Positions 25,231-34,231 of a stretch of 64,000 nucleotides of DNA are shown here, piece by piece. Position 1 is the stretch's first letter; each line of letters starts with the position of its first letter. The stretch is from Leclercia sp. 29361 (GTDB taxonomy: Bacteria > Pseudomonadota > Gammaproteobacteria > Enterobacterales > Enterobacteriaceae), in contig NZ_CP049786.1 in assembly GCF_011290365.1 (NCBI RefSeq), forward strand, positions 2,356,001-2,420,000, read 5' to 3'. The translations under genes were made by a program, and so were the position numbers. The notes under the pieces were generated by a model. That model was not told the DNA's origin, made no database searches, and saw only the letters and a program-made list of their open reading frames with translations.

Positions 25231-26727
25231 ATGAACAAAAAATATAAATACTGGCTACTTTCTCTGCTTATGATCCTTATCGTATTGCCTGCATTAGCCC
25301 AGGCTGGAACGCTACTTTGGATGTTAATCCTTCAATCGCTGCACCTGGGAGGGGCTGTCATTTCTGCCCTGATCGCGGCGGCTACCTGCATTTTACCGGT
25401 GGGATATTTATGGGGACGATATATGCATCTGCCTGACCGCTTTTGGCCACGCTATACGCCCATACTGATTGCCATTTTTTATATCCTGCTTTTCTGGATC
25501 ATGGTCATGTTTATCAGCGACGGAGACTTCACCCATGAAGCCTTTGTCTGGATGGGAATAGGCACGATCCCGTTCGTTGTCTCGACTTTTCTGGCATTTT
25601 TCGGTGGAAAAATGTGGATTGTGCTCTGTGTTCCTCTGGTGACATACACGTTGTTTATGGTGGCGTTCGTTTCTGGCGCTGCAGGCGCCGGTAAGTCGCT
25701 GGGAGATTACAAGGCGTACAGGAATTCGTTCGGCTTGTTTTGCGCTCTGCTTCTGGTTGTCGGCTATCAGGGTTATCACCGTGAGAACATCCTGATCGCT
25801 GAAGAGAGTGAGAAAACGATTCATGACTACTTTGCGCTGGAAGACTATCGGCCGTTTATTGACAACAACCTACTAACACCGGTCACCAAGCCGACGCTGA
25901 AAATTGACAAGGCATGGCCGCGCCTGGATGGCGCGACGGCGGCCTGGCCAGTTTACGCATCTGCCGCGCAGGCGATTTATCAGGGGTTGGACGCGGATTC
26001 GGCGAATAAATACCTTAAAAGCAGCAGAACGGCGGAGGCCTGGCAACGGCTGATTGACGGTAAAGTCGACCTGATTTTCGTTGCGCAACCGTCGGCAGAA
26101 CAAAAGAAAGACGCAGCCGATAAGAATCTTAAGCTGAAGCAGATCCCTTTTAGCCGGGAAGCGTTTGTTTTTGTCGCTAGTCAGGACAACCCGGTGAGTA
26201 ATCTTAGCGTCGAGCAGATCCGCAATATCTATAGCGGGAAAATCAACAACTGGCGCGAGGTCGGCGGGCGGGATGAGCGCATCATTCCTTTCCAGCGCCC
26301 GGTCAACTCCGGCAGCCAGACCGTCATGCTCTCTAAGGTGATGCAGGGACTCGAGATGCGCAGACCGATGCAGAGCGAACAAGTTAGCGGCATGGGCGGC
26401 TTGGTGCGCCGCGTCGCCAACTATCAAAACGTCACCAACGCGCTGGGCTACTCTTTCCGCTACTACGCCAGCCAGATGGACAAAAAAGAGGGGCTGCGTC
26501 TGCTCTCTGTCGATGGTGTGGCCCCTACCCTGGAGAATATCCGCAACGGCAGCTATCCGTTCACGGTGGACGCTTATATGGTCACTATTGACCCGCCGTC
26601 GGCCAGGACGCAGGCGCTAATCGACTGGTTCTTAGGTCCGCAGGGGCAAAAACTGGTGGAGGATGTGGGATACGTGCCGCCCAAGGCGACCAAAGAACAA
26701 CTATCCGCTCGCGGGAAAAGTAAATGA
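25231..26727 (+). CDS. Membrane-anchored PstS-like phosphate-binding domain protein
   Basis: A 498-residue protein. About six hydrophobic segments fill residues 8-180 (including WLLSLLMILIVLPALA and YTPILIAIFYILLFW), followed by a large soluble domain (200-490). That domain resembles PstS-type phosphate-binding proteins: FVFVASQDNPVSNLS, IYSGKINNWREVGG, RPVNSGSQTVML, GALGYSF-like NALGYSF. Classical PstS is free in the periplasm; here the domain is fixed to a polytopic membrane part, suggesting sensing rather than transport. The neighbour downstream is a polyphosphate kinase 2. I know no named function. Confidence 0.75.
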   Translation: MNKKYKYWLLSLLMILIVLPALAQAGTLLWMLILQSLHLGGAVISALIAAATCILPVGYLWGRYMHLPDRFWPRYTPILIAIFYILLFWIMVMFISDGDFTHEAFVWMGIGTIPFVVSTFLAFFGGKMWIVLCVPLVTYTLFMVAFVSGAAGAGKSLGDYKAYRNSFGLFCALLLVVGYQGYHRENILIAEESEKTIHDYFALEDYRPFIDNNLLTPVTKPTLKIDKAWPRLDGATAAWPVYASAAQAIYQGLDADSANKYLKSSRTAEAWQRLIDGKVDLIFVAQPSAEQKKDAADKNLKLKQIPFSREAFVFVASQDNPVSNLSVEQIRNIYSGKINNWREVGGRDERIIPFQRPVNSGSQTVMLSKVMQGLEMRRPMQSEQVSGMGGLVRRVANYQNVTNALGYSFRYYASQMDKKEGLRLLSVDGVAPTLENIRNGSYPFTVDAYMVTIDPPSARTQALIDWFLGPQGQKLVEDVGYVPPKATKEQLSARGKSK

Positions 26728-26854
26728 TGCAGAGGATATCTTTCACGTTACGGTGATGAGCTGTGAATATTTTCCGCAAGCTAGCTCAGCCCTGATTACA
26801 CTTCAAAGTGTTATGTCGCACCGTACCGTCAGATCCCCTGTAAAGGAACGCATC

Positions 26855-27679
26855 ATGGCAGATAAAGATAAGAAGAAAACCAAACCTGTAGAGAAGCTAA
26901 CGCCCCCCGCCCCGCTTAAGCGTACGGAGTACGAGAAAGAGCTGCACCGCCTGCATGTGGAGCTGGTGAAGCTGCAGCGCTGGGTGGTGAGTAAGGGCCT
27001 GAAAGTGTGCGTCGTCTTCGAAGGGCGCGACGGCGCGGGTAAAGGGGGCACCATTAAAGCCCTGACCGAACGCGTCAGCCCGCGCGTGTTCCGGGTGGTG
27101 GCACTGCCGGCCCCGACCGAGAAAGAGAAAAGCCAGCTCTACTTCCAGCGCTATGTACCGCATCTGCCCTCAGCGGGCGAGATCGTGATATTTGACCGCA
27201 GCTGGTACAACCGCGCGGGCGTGGAGCGCGTGATGGGATTTTGTACGGAAGACCAGGTCGAGAAGTTTCTCGACGGTGCGCCGATCATCGAAAAAGCGAT
27301 GGTCGATGCGGGCATTATTCTGATCAAATACTGGCTGGAAGTGACGCCGAAAGAGCAGGAGCGGCGTCTGCGCGACCGCATCAACGACGGGCGCAAAACC
27401 TGGAAGCTGTCGCCAATGGACATCAAATCCTTTAATCGCTGGGATGAGTACACCGAGGCGCGCGATGCGATGTTTGCCGCCACCGACACCGCCTGGGCAC
27501 CGTGGTTTGTTGCCCGCTCCGAGGATAAAAAGCGCGCGCGGCTGAATATTATCTCCCATCTGCTGACGCAAATTCCCTATAAAGAGTTGCCAGAAGAAGA
27601 GGTCAAATTACCGAAACGTAAAATCGGCAAAATTAAACCAACCGCTTATCCGTTCCGTTATATTAAAGAGAAGTTCTGA
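26855..27679 (+). CDS. ppk2: Polyphosphate kinase 2 (PPK2) family protein
   Basis: A 274-residue single-domain PPK2. It has the Walker A GRDGAGKGG near 57-65, a Walker-B-like IVIFDRSWYNRAG near 112-124 and the lid segment RINDGRKTWKLS near 178-189. PPK2 enzymes phosphorylate nucleoside mono- or diphosphates with polyphosphate. The start at 26855 follows AAAGGAA by six bases; the longer upstream frame overlaps the PstS-like gene. It lies 127 bases after that gene, with a small dyad in the gap. A link between phosphate sensing and polyphosphate use is inference. Confidence 0.92.
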   Translation: MADKDKKKTKPVEKLTPPAPLKRTEYEKELHRLHVELVKLQRWVVSKGLKVCVVFEGRDGAGKGGTIKALTERVSPRVFRVVALPAPTEKEKSQLYFQRYVPHLPSAGEIVIFDRSWYNRAGVERVMGFCTEDQVEKFLDGAPIIEKAMVDAGIILIKYWLEVTPKEQERRLRDRINDGRKTWKLSPMDIKSFNRWDEYTEARDAMFAATDTAWAPWFVARSEDKKRARLNIISHLLTQIPYKELPEEEVKLPKRKIGKIKPTAYPFRYIKEKF

Positions 27680-27800
27680 CTCTTACTGCCCTCCTGGTTA
27701 TTTATCGGGAGGGTGTTCCCCAATAATCTTGCCTGATTTCACCGTATTGCTTTTGTCTGGAAGCATGCTCGCAATTCCTGAATTACCAGGCGGTTCGGTA

Positions 27801-27828
27801 TTGTTTTTTATTGTTGGCGACTGATAAT
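27801..27828 (+). promoter_or_regulatory. Candidate promoter of the ccdAB-like operon
   Basis: TTGTTT (27801-27806), a 16-base spacer and GATAAT (27823-27828) lie about 28 bases before the antitoxin start. Just upstream an imperfect ATTACC/GGTATT dyad could bind the antitoxin. Confidence 0.35.
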
Positions 27829-27856
27829 GGCTGCACCAACACAGGAGATAATAACA

Positions 27857-28045
27857 ATGAAACGGAACACCCCGCAGAGCAGCACAGTCAACGAGCATTT
27901 AACCGGTGTGGTACAACGTCCGGCACTCACGACAGAAGTACTTATCGAACAACGCAAACGCGATAAGGAATTCATGCAAGCTATGAATGAGTTTGTTGCT
28001 AAGGCCGGCTTACTGTCTGACGATCCCTTTTTCGGAGGGATTTAA
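27857..28045 (+). CDS. CcdA-like antitoxin
   Basis: A 62-residue protein directly upstream of, and overlapping by one base, a CcdB-like toxin. Its C-terminal half (RKRDKEFMQAMNEFVAKAG, then LLSDDPFF) looks like the CcdA tail that binds CcdB, with the pattern WxxEN...F..xxGxFADE. The N-terminal half lacks a clear ribbon-helix-helix, so DNA-binding autoregulation may be lost or altered. The start at 27857 follows CAGGAG by nine bases; an in-frame ATG 30 bases upstream is possible. Confidence 0.7.
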   Translation: MKRNTPQSSTVNEHLTGVVQRPALTTEVLIEQRKRDKEFMQAMNEFVAKAGLLSDDPFFGGI

Positions 28046-28368
28046 TGTGCTTTCAGTTTGACGTCTACCGAAACCCATCGGGCAGAACCAGTGAATTACA
28101 TCCCTACTTGATGGTGATTCAGCATGATTATTACGATGATTTATCGACCCGTTTAATCCTGCCGTTAAGTTATCGGAATAATCTATCGGGGCATATTAAT
28201 CCGGCATCCGCTGTCATTAATATCGATTTCCAGACGTTATTTATGAATACGCCTGGCATTACCAGCGTGGAGAAAAAGAAGCTCACCAGTAAATATTTCG
28301 TCAGTAATATGCAAAGTGCGAGGGCCCGGGTGGTTGCTGCAATCGATGCCTTAGTCACCAACACCTGA
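28045..28368 (+). CDS. ccdB: CcdB family toxin
   Basis: A 107-residue protein of the CcdB/MazF-like fold family: MCFQFDVYRNP, then PYLMVIQHDYYD, LILPLSY and a C-terminal helix ending in IDALVTNT. F-plasmid CcdB is 101 residues and poisons DNA gyrase. It has the usual order after the antitoxin and a strong SD (GGAGGG) inside the antitoxin gene. The gyrase-contacting C-terminal Trp-Gly-Ile of F-CcdB is absent, so the target should not be assumed. Confidence 0.75.
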   Translation: MCFQFDVYRNPSGRTSELHPYLMVIQHDYYDDLSTRLILPLSYRNNLSGHINPASAVINIDFQTLFMNTPGITSVEKKKLTSKYFVSNMQSARARVVAAIDALVTNT

Positions 28369-28373
28369 CCTCC

Positions 28374-28407
28374 CAAAAACCCGCTCCGAAACATCGTCCG
28401 GAGCGGG
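28374..28407 (-). terminator. Terminator of fdnGHI
   Basis: A perfect 9-bp stem, CCCGCTCCG (28380-28388) with CGGAGCGGG (28399-28407), has a 9-base loop. On the minus strand it is followed by TTTTTGGG, so it ends the fdn operon. Confidence 0.85.
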
Positions 28408-28414
28408 GGGGCAC

Positions 28415-29071
28415 TTACTTCATCCCTTCACTAACATCTTTTTTCGCTTCCAGACGTTCCACGTCCCGATACCAGCGCGGGTGGTGTTTCTGCGCCCAGC
28501 GGCGGCTCACCCTCCCTTCGATCATCCCTTTAATCGAGCCTTTGACCCAGAACGCCATATACATATGGATCAAAATGGCGTGGATCAAAATAATGGCCGA
28601 GGTAGCGTGGATCAGCAGGCTATAACGCACCACCTGCATCGGGAAATAGTGCGCAAAGTACGGACGCCAGATAATGACCCCGGTCACCAGCAGCACAAAA
28701 ATCATGCTCATGATGGTCCAGAACATCATTTTCTGTCCGGCGTTGTATTTACCCACCTTCGCTACTTTATGCTCGTTGCCCTTCAGAACTTCCACAATCC
28801 CTTTCAGCCAGGGAATATCCTGCTTGTCCGGGATGTTGTGATGTACGAAACGCACGAACATAAACATCAGCGCCACGAAAATCAGCACCCCAAAGAACGG
28901 ATGCAGAATGCGCCCCATCTGCGGTGTGCCGAAAGTCTCCGTCAGCCACTGCAGCGTCGGGAAGAAGAACGAAATCCCCGACAGTGACACCAGGAAGAAG
29001 CAGATCACCACCGTCCAGTGACAGGCGCGGTCAACAAACTTCGTGCGCACGATCATCTTTGACTTATTCAT
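28415..29071 (-). CDS. fdnI: Formate dehydrogenase-N cytochrome b556 subunit FdnI
   Basis: A 218-residue, four-helix membrane protein nearly identical to E. coli FdnI (217 residues). It anchors FdnGH and passes electrons through two b hemes to menaquinone; conserved His residues occur in CHWTVV (about 18), LHPFF (about 57) and HATSA/HAILIH (about 155-169). The start at 29071 ([12 protein letters not shown]) matches E. coli and overlaps the end of fdnH by eight bases. Longer upstream frames would run inside fdnH. Confidence 0.95.
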   Translation of the reverse strand: MNKSKMIVRTKFVDRACHWTVVICFFLVSLSGISFFFPTLQWLTETFGTPQMGRILHPFFGVLIFVALMFMFVRFVHHNIPDKQDIPWLKGIVEVLKGNEHKVAKVGKYNAGQKMMFWTIMSMIFVLLVTGVIIWRPYFAHYFPMQVVRYSLLIHATSAIILIHAILIHMYMAFWVKGSIKGMIEGRVSRRWAQKHHPRWYRDVERLEAKKDVSEGMK

Positions 29072-29948
29072 GGTGTTCCTCCTCATCGTCATCCACCTCT
29101 TTGTTCGGCCCGATACCAATGTAGTGATAAATCAACCCGGCAAAGGTGGCGATAAAGCCCGCCGCAGAGAGCGGTTTAAGCGCGCCTTTCCACAGGTTGA
29201 TGGAGGTATCGATCGCCGGATCTTTCGGCAGATTGTGATACAGCTCCGGCTGGTCGAGATGGTGCAGGACATACATCACGTGCGTCCCACCCACCCCTTG
29301 CGGATTGTAGATGCCCGCATTGGCGTAGCCGCGCGCTTTCAGCTTATCGACCCGCTGCTGGGCAACCTCCAGCATCTCCTTCTTGGTGCCAAAGTGAATG
29401 GCGCCCGTCGGACAGGTCTTCACGCACGCCGGCTCCTGACCGACGCTGACGCGATCCACGCACAGGGTGCATTTGTAGACCCGGTTATCCTCTTTATTGA
29501 GGCGCGGCACGTTAAACGGACACCCGGCGATGCAGTACCCGCAGCCGATGCAGTTATCCTGCTGAAAATCGACGATGCCGTTGGCGTACTGAATAATCGC
29601 CCCGGCGGACGGGCAGGCCTTCAGGCAGCCCGGATCCTCGCAGTGCATACAGCCGTCTTTGCGGATCAGCCACTCCAGCTTGCCGTTCTGCTCGGTTTCG
29701 CTAAAGCGCATCACCGTCCAGGATTTGGCGCTCAGATCTGCCGGGTTGTCGTACACCCCGACGCAATGGCCCACTTCGTCGCGGATATCATTCCACTCGG
29801 AACAGGCCACCTGGCAGGCTTTGCAGCCCACGCAGGAGGAGACATCGATAAGCTTTGCCACTTCAGCTTTGTAATCCCGCGCGCGAGGCGCGGGCGTAAT
29901 GCCGTTTGTGGCGGAGCGTTTGATGACGTCTTGTGTTTCCATCGACAT
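29064..29948 (-). CDS. fdnH: Formate dehydrogenase-N iron-sulfur subunit FdnH
   Basis: A 294-residue protein, the same length as E. coli FdnH. Four cysteine clusters for [4Fe-4S] centres are visible: [11 protein letters not shown] near 39-49, [24 protein letters not shown] and CTLCVDRV...CVKTC. A C-terminal membrane helix ([15 protein letters not shown]) anchors it on the periplasmic side. It relays electrons from FdnG to FdnI. It lies 11 bases after fdnG in the operon. Confidence 0.97.
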   Translation of the reverse strand: MSMETQDVIKRSATNGITPAPRARDYKAEVAKLIDVSSCVGCKACQVACSEWNDIRDEVGHCVGVYDNPADLSAKSWTVMRFSETEQNGKLEWLIRKDGCMHCEDPGCLKACPSAGAIIQYANGIVDFQQDNCIGCGYCIAGCPFNVPRLNKEDNRVYKCTLCVDRVSVGQEPACVKTCPTGAIHFGTKKEMLEVAQQRVDKLKARGYANAGIYNPQGVGGTHVMYVLHHLDQPELYHNLPKDPAIDTSINLWKGALKPLSAAGFIATFAGLIYHYIGIGPNKEVDDDEEEHHE

Positions 29949-29959
29949 GTATTCGCTCC

Positions 29960-32900
29960 TTATGCTTTCTCGATGTTGACCAGAAACGCCTTATACTCCG
30001 GCGTCTGCGAGTTGGAATCCCCTACCGCAGGCGTCAGGGTGTTGGCGATATAGCCCTTCTGCGCCACCCCTTCAAAACCCCAGTGCAGCGGAATACCCAC
30101 CGTTTCCACCTGCTGACCGTGAACGTTCAGGGCCTGCAGACGACGGGTAACCACCGCCACGGCACGAATAAACCCGCGCTGGCTGCTGACCTTGACGCGA
30201 TCGCCGTTGGCAATCCCTTTGGCCTGTGCCAGGGTCTCGCTGATCTCGACAAACTGTTCCGGCTGAGCGATAGCGTTCAGTCGCGCATGCTTGGTCCAGG
30301 TGTGGAAATGCTCGGTCAGGCGATAGGTGGTGCCGACGTACGGGAACTTGTCTTTCTTGCCCATCCGCACGGCATCTTCCTCGTAGACACGCACCACCGG
30401 GCTGGAGACCACGTTCGGGTGCAGCGGGTTGGTGCCCAGCGGCGTTTCCATCGGCTCGTAGTGTTCCGGGAACGGCCCTTCTGCCAGTTTGTCGATGGCA
30501 AACAGACGTCCCAGCCCTTCCGGCTGCATGATAAACGGCCCGGTGTTGCTGCCCGGCGCGGCGGTGTTGTAGTCCGGAATATCGTTCCCGGTCCACTTGG
30601 TCCCGTTCCACTGGATCAGCATCCGTTTTGGATCCCACGGCTTGCCGTTGATGTCCGCCGAGGCGCGGTTGTAGAGCACGCGGCGGTTGAGCGGCCACGC
30701 CCAGGCCCAGCCCAGCGTATTGCCCAGCCCTGACGGGTCGGCATTATCGCGGTTGGCCATCTGGTTGCCCTGCTCGGTCCAGCTCCCGGTGTAGATCCAG
30801 CACGACGACGCGGTGCTACCGTCATCACGAAGTTGGGCGAAGCTGCTCAGCAGCTGGCCTTTCTTCGCGATCAGCACACCGTTAGCGTCGTAGAGATCCG
30901 CCAGCGCGTAGCCATTGTTCTCTTTCGCCACCTCTTCCGATTCCGGATGATCCGGCTGTTTGTAATCCCAGCTCATCCGCAGCAGCGGCTCAACGCCCTT
31001 GCCGCCTTCGGTGCGGTACATCTCGCGCAGGCGATGGTAAATCCCGGCCAGGATCTCGCCGTCGTTACGCGCTTCGCCCGGGGCATCCTGTCCTTTCCAG
31101 TGCCACTGCAGCCAGCGGCCGGAGTTAGCAATAGAGCCGTCCTCTTCCGCGAAGCAGGTGGACGGCAGACGGAAGACCTCGGTCTGAATCGAGGCGGGAT
31201 CCACGTCATTCATCTCGCCGTGGTTCTGCCAGAAGGTCGAGGTTTCGGTCACCAGCGGATCGATTACCACCATGTACTTCAACTTGCTGAGGCTGGCGAC
31301 AATCTTGTTCTTATCCGGGAACGATGCCACCGGGTTGAAGCCCTGGCAGATATAGCCTGTGACCTGGCCTTTCGACATCATGTTGAAGTACTTAATGACG
31401 TCGTAAGACTGATCCCATTTCGGCAGCCAGTTAAAGCCCCAGTCGTTCTCCTTCTGTGCCGCATCGCCGTAGAAAGATTTCATCAGGCTGACGAAGAACT
31501 TCGGATAGTTGCTCCAGTAGTTAACCTGGTCAGGCAGCGTCGCTTTCGGCGTGTTCGCCGTCATATAGCTCTGCAGATCCGTCTGTTTCTCGGACGGCAG
31601 CGTCAGATAGCCGGTCAGGCTGGTCGACAGCAGACCGAGATCGGTCAGACCCTGGATGTTGGAGTGTCCGCGCAGGGCGTTGACCCCGCCACCGGCCATG
31701 CCCATGTTGCCGAGCAGCAACTGGATCATCGCCATAGTACGGATGTTCTGCGCCCCGACGGTGTGTTGCGTCCAGCCCAGCGCGTACAGGAACGTCGTGG
31801 TTCTGTCCGCGGCACTGGTGGAGGCCAGCACTTCGCACACTTTCAGGAAATCGGCTTTTGGCGTGCCGCAGATGTTCTCCACCACCTCTGGCGTATAGCG
31901 GGAGACGTGCTGTTTCAGCAGGTTCCACACGCAGCGCGGGTCGGTCAGGGTTTCATCGCGTCTGGCATAGCCATTCTCGTCGAACTGATAGTTCCAGGAA
32001 GATTTATCGTACTGGCGTTTTTCGGCGTCGTAGCCGCTGAACAGCCCGTCTTCGAAGGCAAAATCTTCCCGCACCAGCAGATTGGCGTTGGTGTAGTGCT
32101 TAACGTACTCGGCGTTAATTTTGTTGTTTTCGATCAGGTACAGCAGCACGCCGGAGAGGAACGTAATGTCCGTGCCGGAGCGGATGGGCGCATAGATATC
32201 AGCCACCGATGCCGTACGCGTAAAGCGCGGATCGACGACGATCAGCGTCGCATCGTTATTGTTTTTCGCTTCCATCGCCCAGCGGAATCCCACTGGATGA
32301 GCTTCAGCGGCGTTACCGCCCATCACCATCACGACGTTGGCGTTTTTGATATCAACCCAGTGGTTGGTCATCGCACCGCGACCAAATGTTGGAGCAAGAC
32401 TTGCTACCGTTGGTCCGTGTCAGACGCGCGCCTGGTTATCTACCGCCAGCATGCCGAGGGAGCGCACAAATTTTTGCGTCAGCATGCCGGTTTCATTACT
32501 TGCCGCCGAGGCACACAGCATCCCGGTGGAGGTCCAGCGGTTCACCGTCACGCCCTGGTCGTTGGTCTCGACGAAGTTGGCGTCGCGGTCGGCTTTCATC
32601 AATTTCGCAATCCGGGTGAAGGCCTCATCCCAGGAGAGTCGCTGCCATTTGTCGGAACCCGGCGCGCGGTATTCCGGGTAACGCAGACGGTTTTCGCTGT
32701 GGACATAGTCCAGCAGCCCCGCCCCTTTCGGGCATAACGCCCCACGGCTGACCGGATGATCCGCGTCGCCTTCAATATGATAAATCGACTCTTTGGCGTT
32801 CTTCGCGCCATCACCCAGGCTATACATCAATAGCCCGCATCCCACGGAGCAGTATGTGCAGGTGTTACGGATCTCTTTCGCGCGCAGCAACTTATAGTTG

Positions 32901-33007
32901 CGCGCCTGAGCCAGCGCCATTTTGGGAGCGAACCCTAAAGCAGCCACTGTCGTACCGGCCATACCGCCCGCGCAGATTTTAAAAAACTGTCTGCGGCTGA
33001 CGTCCAT
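29960..33007 (-). CDS. fdnG: Formate dehydrogenase-N catalytic subunit FdnG (selenoprotein)
   Basis: A 1015-residue selenoprotein read through an in-frame UGA at 32420-32422, which encodes selenocysteine 196 in the context NQARV-Sec-HGPTVAS. Length and sequence match E. coli FdnG. A twin-arginine signal (SRRQFFK, residues 4-10) exports the folded enzyme. CTYCSVGCG near 50-58 binds a [4Fe-4S] cluster. It oxidises formate to CO2 at a Mo-bis-MGD centre in the periplasm and passes electrons to FdnH. A gene finder that stops at UGA splits it into two frames (195 and 803 codons). FNR and NarL sites lie upstream, and nitrate reductase Z is 13 kb away. Confidence 0.97.
32380..32422 (-). other. SECIS element of fdnG
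   Basis: Starting at the UGA, the mRNA has an outer stem GACCAA/UUGGUC. The inner stem GG-U-AGCAA with UUGCU-CC has a single bulged U and the apical loop GUC. The bulged U and loop GU are the features recognised by SelB in bacterial SECIS hairpins. Confidence 0.85.
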
Positions 33008-33070
33008 CGTTGTCCTCGTTAGAACTATGAGAATTCCGGCGGAAAACTAACAGCAAAGCCCCTGTTTTTT

Positions 33071-33084
33071 TTGCGGCAAATCAA
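33071..33084 (-). promoter_or_regulatory. Candidate FNR site of fdnG
   Basis: TTGCG-GCAA-ATCAA matches the FNR consensus TTGAT-N4-ATCAA at 8 of 10 positions. Its centre (33077.5) is 62 bases from the NarL dyad centre. In E. coli fdnG these sites sit at about -42.5 and -105, so the spacing agrees. Confidence 0.65.
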
Positions 33085-33131
33085 TATCGGAAAACTTCGC
33101 CCTCTTAATAGTCAGCGGGAAGCCGTTTTGT

Positions 33132-33147
33132 TACTGCTTAAGGAGTA
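33132..33147. promoter_or_regulatory. NarL/NarP 7-2-7 site of fdnG
   Basis: The minus strand reads TACTCCT-TA-AGCAGTA. The first heptamer is a perfect match to TACYYMT and the inverted second matches at 6 of 7 positions. The 7-2-7 arrangement is the high-affinity NarL dimer site used for nitrate induction. Confidence 0.75.
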
Positions 33148-33229
33148 GCGTTGAGGAGATTAATTCGCGGAAGGTACTGAAACAGTGCTATAAATTTGCC
33201 CCTGAAAATGTAAAGACTGTGGAAATAAG

Positions 33230-34117
33230 ATGGACAGAAAGAAAGCCACACTCATCGGGCTGGCCGCAATTGTGCTCTGGAGCACGATGGTCGGCCTGAT
33301 CCGGGGAGTGAGTGAGGGGCTGGGCCCGGTAGGCGGCGCGGCGATGATCTACACGCTCAGCGGTTTACTCTGTCTGGTCACGGTCGGGTTTCCCAATCTG
33401 CGACGTTTCTCGCCCCGCTACCTGATCGCCGGTAGCGTGCTGTTTGTCAGCTATGAGATCTGTCTCGCCCTGTCGTTAGGCTACGCCACTACCCGGCACC
33501 AGGCGATTGAGGTAGGCATGGTTAACTATCTCTGGCCGAGCCTGACCATCGTGTTTGCCATTCTGTTTAACCGCCAGCGCTCGACCCTGTGGGTGATCCC
33601 GGGGCTGCTTATCTCCCTGCTGGGCGTCAGTTGGGTACTGGGCGGCGAAAATGGGCTCAATCCGACGGAGATTGCCCGCAACGTCATCTCCAACCCGCTG
33701 AGTTACGGCCTGGCCTTTGTCGGGGCCTTTATCTGGGCGGCCTACTGCACCGTGACCAGTAAATATGCGAATGGGCAGAACGGGATCACGCTGTTTGTGC
33801 TGCTGACGGCCCTGACCCTGTGGGTTAAATATGTTTTCAGCGATCAGCCGGAGATGGTGTTCAGCGTGCCGGTGATGATCAAGCTGCTGATGTGCGGCGT
33901 GGCGCTGGGGTTTGGTTATGCGTCGTGGAATATCGGCATTCTGCACGGCAACGTGACGCTCCTGGCAGCGGCCTCCTATTTTACCCCGGTGCTGTCAGCG
34001 GCGCTGGCGGCGGTGCTACTCAATGCGCCCCTGTCGTTTAGCTTCTGGCAGGGAGCGATGATGGTGTGCGCCGGGTCGCTGCTGTGCTGGTACGCTACCC
34101 GCACGCGGAGGGGTTGA
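33230..34117 (+). CDS. yddG: Aromatic amino acid exporter YddG
   Basis: A 295-residue membrane protein of the DMT/EamA family with ten predicted helices, highly similar to E. coli and Salmonella YddG. Those export Phe, Tyr, Trp and, in Salmonella, paraquat. It starts MDRKKATLIGLAAIVLWSTM and is divergent from fdnG, as in E. coli. A pair of REP units follows it. Confidence 0.94.
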   Translation: MDRKKATLIGLAAIVLWSTMVGLIRGVSEGLGPVGGAAMIYTLSGLLCLVTVGFPNLRRFSPRYLIAGSVLFVSYEICLALSLGYATTRHQAIEVGMVNYLWPSLTIVFAILFNRQRSTLWVIPGLLISLLGVSWVLGGENGLNPTEIARNVISNPLSYGLAFVGAFIWAAYCTVTSKYANGQNGITLFVLLTALTLWVKYVFSDQPEMVFSVPVMIKLLMCGVALGFGYASWNIGILHGNVTLLAAASYFTPVLSAALAAVLLNAPLSFSFWQGAMMVCAGSLLCWYATRTRRG

Positions 34118-34123
34118 GGGCAA

Positions 34124-34212
34124 CGCCGGGCGGCGCATGCGCTTGCCCGGCCTACGGTTTGGTACCGTTTGTTGATTTGTAGGCCGGGTAAGGCGTAGCC
34201 GCCACCCGGCGT
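34124..34212. repeat. BIME between yddG and the LysR gene
   Basis: Two REP units in inverted orientation (about 34124-34155 and 34179-34212) lie between the convergent yddG and LysR genes. Confidence 0.85.
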
Positions 34213-34231
34213 TGTTGCACCGGTGGTGTAA

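Noticed and set aside
29043-32737. Long plus-strand open frames opposite fdnH and fdnG (336 and 634 codons)
   Set aside because: They are antisense shadows of highly conserved genes with biased codon use; the translations show no recognisable domain and no SD.
32420-33007. fdnG as two separate genes or a pseudogene split by a stop
   Set aside because: The stop is UGA at the known Sec196 position with a SECIS hairpin directly downstream, and both parts match FdnG without gap.
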